DNA from: an uncultured Anaerotignum sp.
GTDB lineage: Bacteria > Bacillota > Clostridia > Lachnospirales > Anaerotignaceae
Direction of reading: 5' to 3'
NCBI GenBank assembly: GCA_910578425.1
Contig: CAJTQX010000051.1
Coordinates: 1-14,640, forward strand
Length of the DNA: 14,640 nt
The position numbers and the translations under genes were made by a program. This document shows, piece by piece, positions 13,548-14,640 of the stretch (the first letter of the stretch is position 1; each line of letters starts with the position of its first letter). Under the pieces are notes generated by a model, which saw only the letters and a program-made list of their open reading frames with translations, was not told where the DNA came from and made no database searches.

Positions 13548-14330
13548 ATGAAGGTTGAAATGGGGGAAGCGGTGAAGGCAACGCTTTTGGCTAATGCGGG
13601 TGTACTGCTGGAATACAGAGGGACACGACTGCTGATTGACGGGATTTATGATAAAAAAGGACATTGTTTCAGCAATCTTTCGGCGGAGCAATGGGAAGGG
13701 CTGAAAGCGGGGACAGGTATGTTTTCAGGAATAGACTACCTGCTTTTTACACATGAGCATGGCGATCACCTTTCACCGGAGCGGACAATGGAATATCTGA
13801 GCTGCCAGAGGCCAAAGGCATTGTTTCTGCCAAAGGAGGGCTCTGCCGCGCTGCACGCATTGCACGAGCAGGCAGAAAACCTGAAAATTCCCTGTGTGCT
13901 TTTGGAGGAACAGCTTTGCCGGAATACAGTATTCAGGCCGGAGGAAGGAATCCGTATCAGGGCATTCCCGACAAGGCATTTGGACAAGAGCTTTTGGAAG
14001 GTTCCGCATTTCTGCTATCTGCTGGAACTTGGCGGGAAAAAACTGTTTTTTACGGCAGATGTGGATTTCACATATGAAACGTTTTCCGCTTTGCAGGGGG
14101 TGCCGCTGGATGCAGTATTTATGAATCCACTGATGCGCCACAGCAAGGAGGGCAGACGTGTGTTTTCAGAGGAAATGCTGCGGACGAAGCTGTCTGTGGT
14201 TTACCATATTCCTTTTGCGGGGGAGGACGCTATGCAGGTTCGCAGCATTGCGGAGCGGGAGCGGCTTTCGGGGGAGAATGACGAAGCGGTGGTTTTCCTG
14301 ATGGAGCGGGGGCAGACCTGCTTTTTGTGA
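13548..14330 (+). CDS. MBL-fold metallo-hydrolase (260 aa)
   Basis: A metallo-beta-lactamase-fold hydrolase. The zinc motif is T-H69-E-H71-G-D73-H74 after the strand IDYLLFTHEH; further candidate ligands are H144 in PTRHLDKS, D171 in FFTADVDF and H220 in VVYHIPF, which completes the usual order of five motifs. The N-terminus NAGVLLEYRGTRLLIDGIY is typical of the UlaG/YycJ-like broad group, whose members cleave phosphodiesters, lactones or nucleotides; the exact substrate cannot be assigned. ATG 13548 lies seven bases after GAAAGGGA. It is probably co-transcribed with the metallophosphoesterase: the 74-base gap has only a small hairpin (TTATCC 13504-13509 with GGATAA 13516-13521) without a T run behind it. 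No clear terminator follows. Confidence 0.88.
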   Translation: MKVEMGEAVKATLLANAGVLLEYRGTRLLIDGIYDKKGHCFSNLSAEQWEGLKAGTGMFSGIDYLLFTHEHGDHLSPERTMEYLSCQRPKALFLPKEGSAALHALHEQAENLKIPCVLLEEQLCRNTVFRPEEGIRIRAFPTRHLDKSFWKVPHFCYLLELGGKKLFFTADVDFTYETFSALQGVPLDAVFMNPLMRHSKEGRRVFSEEMLRTKLSVVYHIPFAGEDAMQVRSIAERERLSGENDEAVVFLMERGQTCFL

Positions 14331-14640
14331 GTCGAAAGAATCCGGACGGGATAGTGTCGTTATGCGTCATGGATACGTATTTTCGAACATAATTTTACCG
14401 GAAAGGCGTGTGCAGACACTTGTGACGACACTGCCTAAAATACAGATGAAGATAAAAATATCCTTCTTTGAGGCAGATTGCGATACGAAAACATATTTTC
14501 TTATGGCAGTATCCCACGAGAGGGATTTTTTTGATTTATGGCGAAAAAAGAGAAAAATAAAGCAGGATATTTAGTTTTTTTATGTTGGATAATATGAAAA
14601 AAGATATTATTTTGAGCAAAAAGTACACTTTTTGATAAAC
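14331..14640. other. AT-rich terminal stretch without a supported gene
   Basis: An open frame at 14362-14574 has no ribosome binding site and no recognisable domain, so I do not call it. Inverted repeats present are AGTGTCGT (14353-14360) with ACGACACT (14425-14432), ATAATAT (14589-14595) with ATATTAT (14604-14610), and CAAAAAGT (14617-14624) with ACTTTTTG (14627-14634). The last two may belong to the control region of a gene beyond the window. Confidence 0.45.

Noticed and set aside
14362..14574. Plus-strand 70-codon open frame after the MBL gene
   Set aside because: No ribosome binding site before ATG 14362, no recognisable domain, basic low-complexity end; likely chance.

Overview
The window looks like chromosomal DNA from a Gram-positive, anaerobic member of the Clostridia (Firmicutes). 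The reasons are strong AGGAGG-type ribosome binding sites, sigma-A promoters close to TTGACA/TATAAT, the tail of an electron-transfer flavoprotein gene, the ACT/UPF0210 gene pair, a PadR-DUF2812 cluster and a PerR-type regulator. A more exact placement cannot be made from the sequence alone. I see no phage, insertion sequence, CRISPR array, rRNA or tRNA.

Layout. 1-785 (+): the 3' end of etfA, then a small GNAT acetyltransferase closed by a hairpin terminator. 821-2476 (+): a two-gene unit, an ACT-domain protein (UPF0237) and a UPF0210/DUF711 'PFL-like' protein. 2477-2744: a gene-free stretch with two stable-looking stem-loops and a 12-codon leader ORF. 2745-3305 (+): a second, AT-richer GNAT acetyltransferase of the RimJ/RimL type. 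3430-5356 (+): glnS with its own promoter and a strong terminator. 5404-6655 (+): a nitronate monooxygenase-family flavoprotein with a near-consensus promoter and a terminator shared with the opposite strand. 6658-11939 (-): a five-cistron operon, padR followed by four tandem DUF2812 membrane-protein genes, the first of which carries a frameshift. 11967-12502 (-): a PerR-like regulator with a promoter, a self-overlapping operator and a terminator. 12604-14330 (+): a membrane-anchored metallophosphoesterase and an MBL-fold hydrolase. 14331-14640: no convincing gene, several inverted repeats.

The most unusual part is 6658-11939. The DUF2812 paralogs share one architecture: an N-terminal cytoplasmic domain, three membrane segments, and a C-terminal domain probably outside the cell. 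By eye they have diverged strongly from each other. They lie in one operon behind a PadR repressor whose promoter is overlaid by repeated TGTCGATA elements. PadR-DUF2812 pairs are a known but functionally uncharacterised arrangement; four consecutive copies suggest local amplification and diversification, and one copy has already been broken by an apparent one-base deletion located at a perfect palindrome. The rest of the window is mostly ordinary housekeeping or small-enzyme content. Smaller oddities are a metallophosphoesterase with Gln in place of the usual motif-I His, and a structured intergenic region at 2521-2703.
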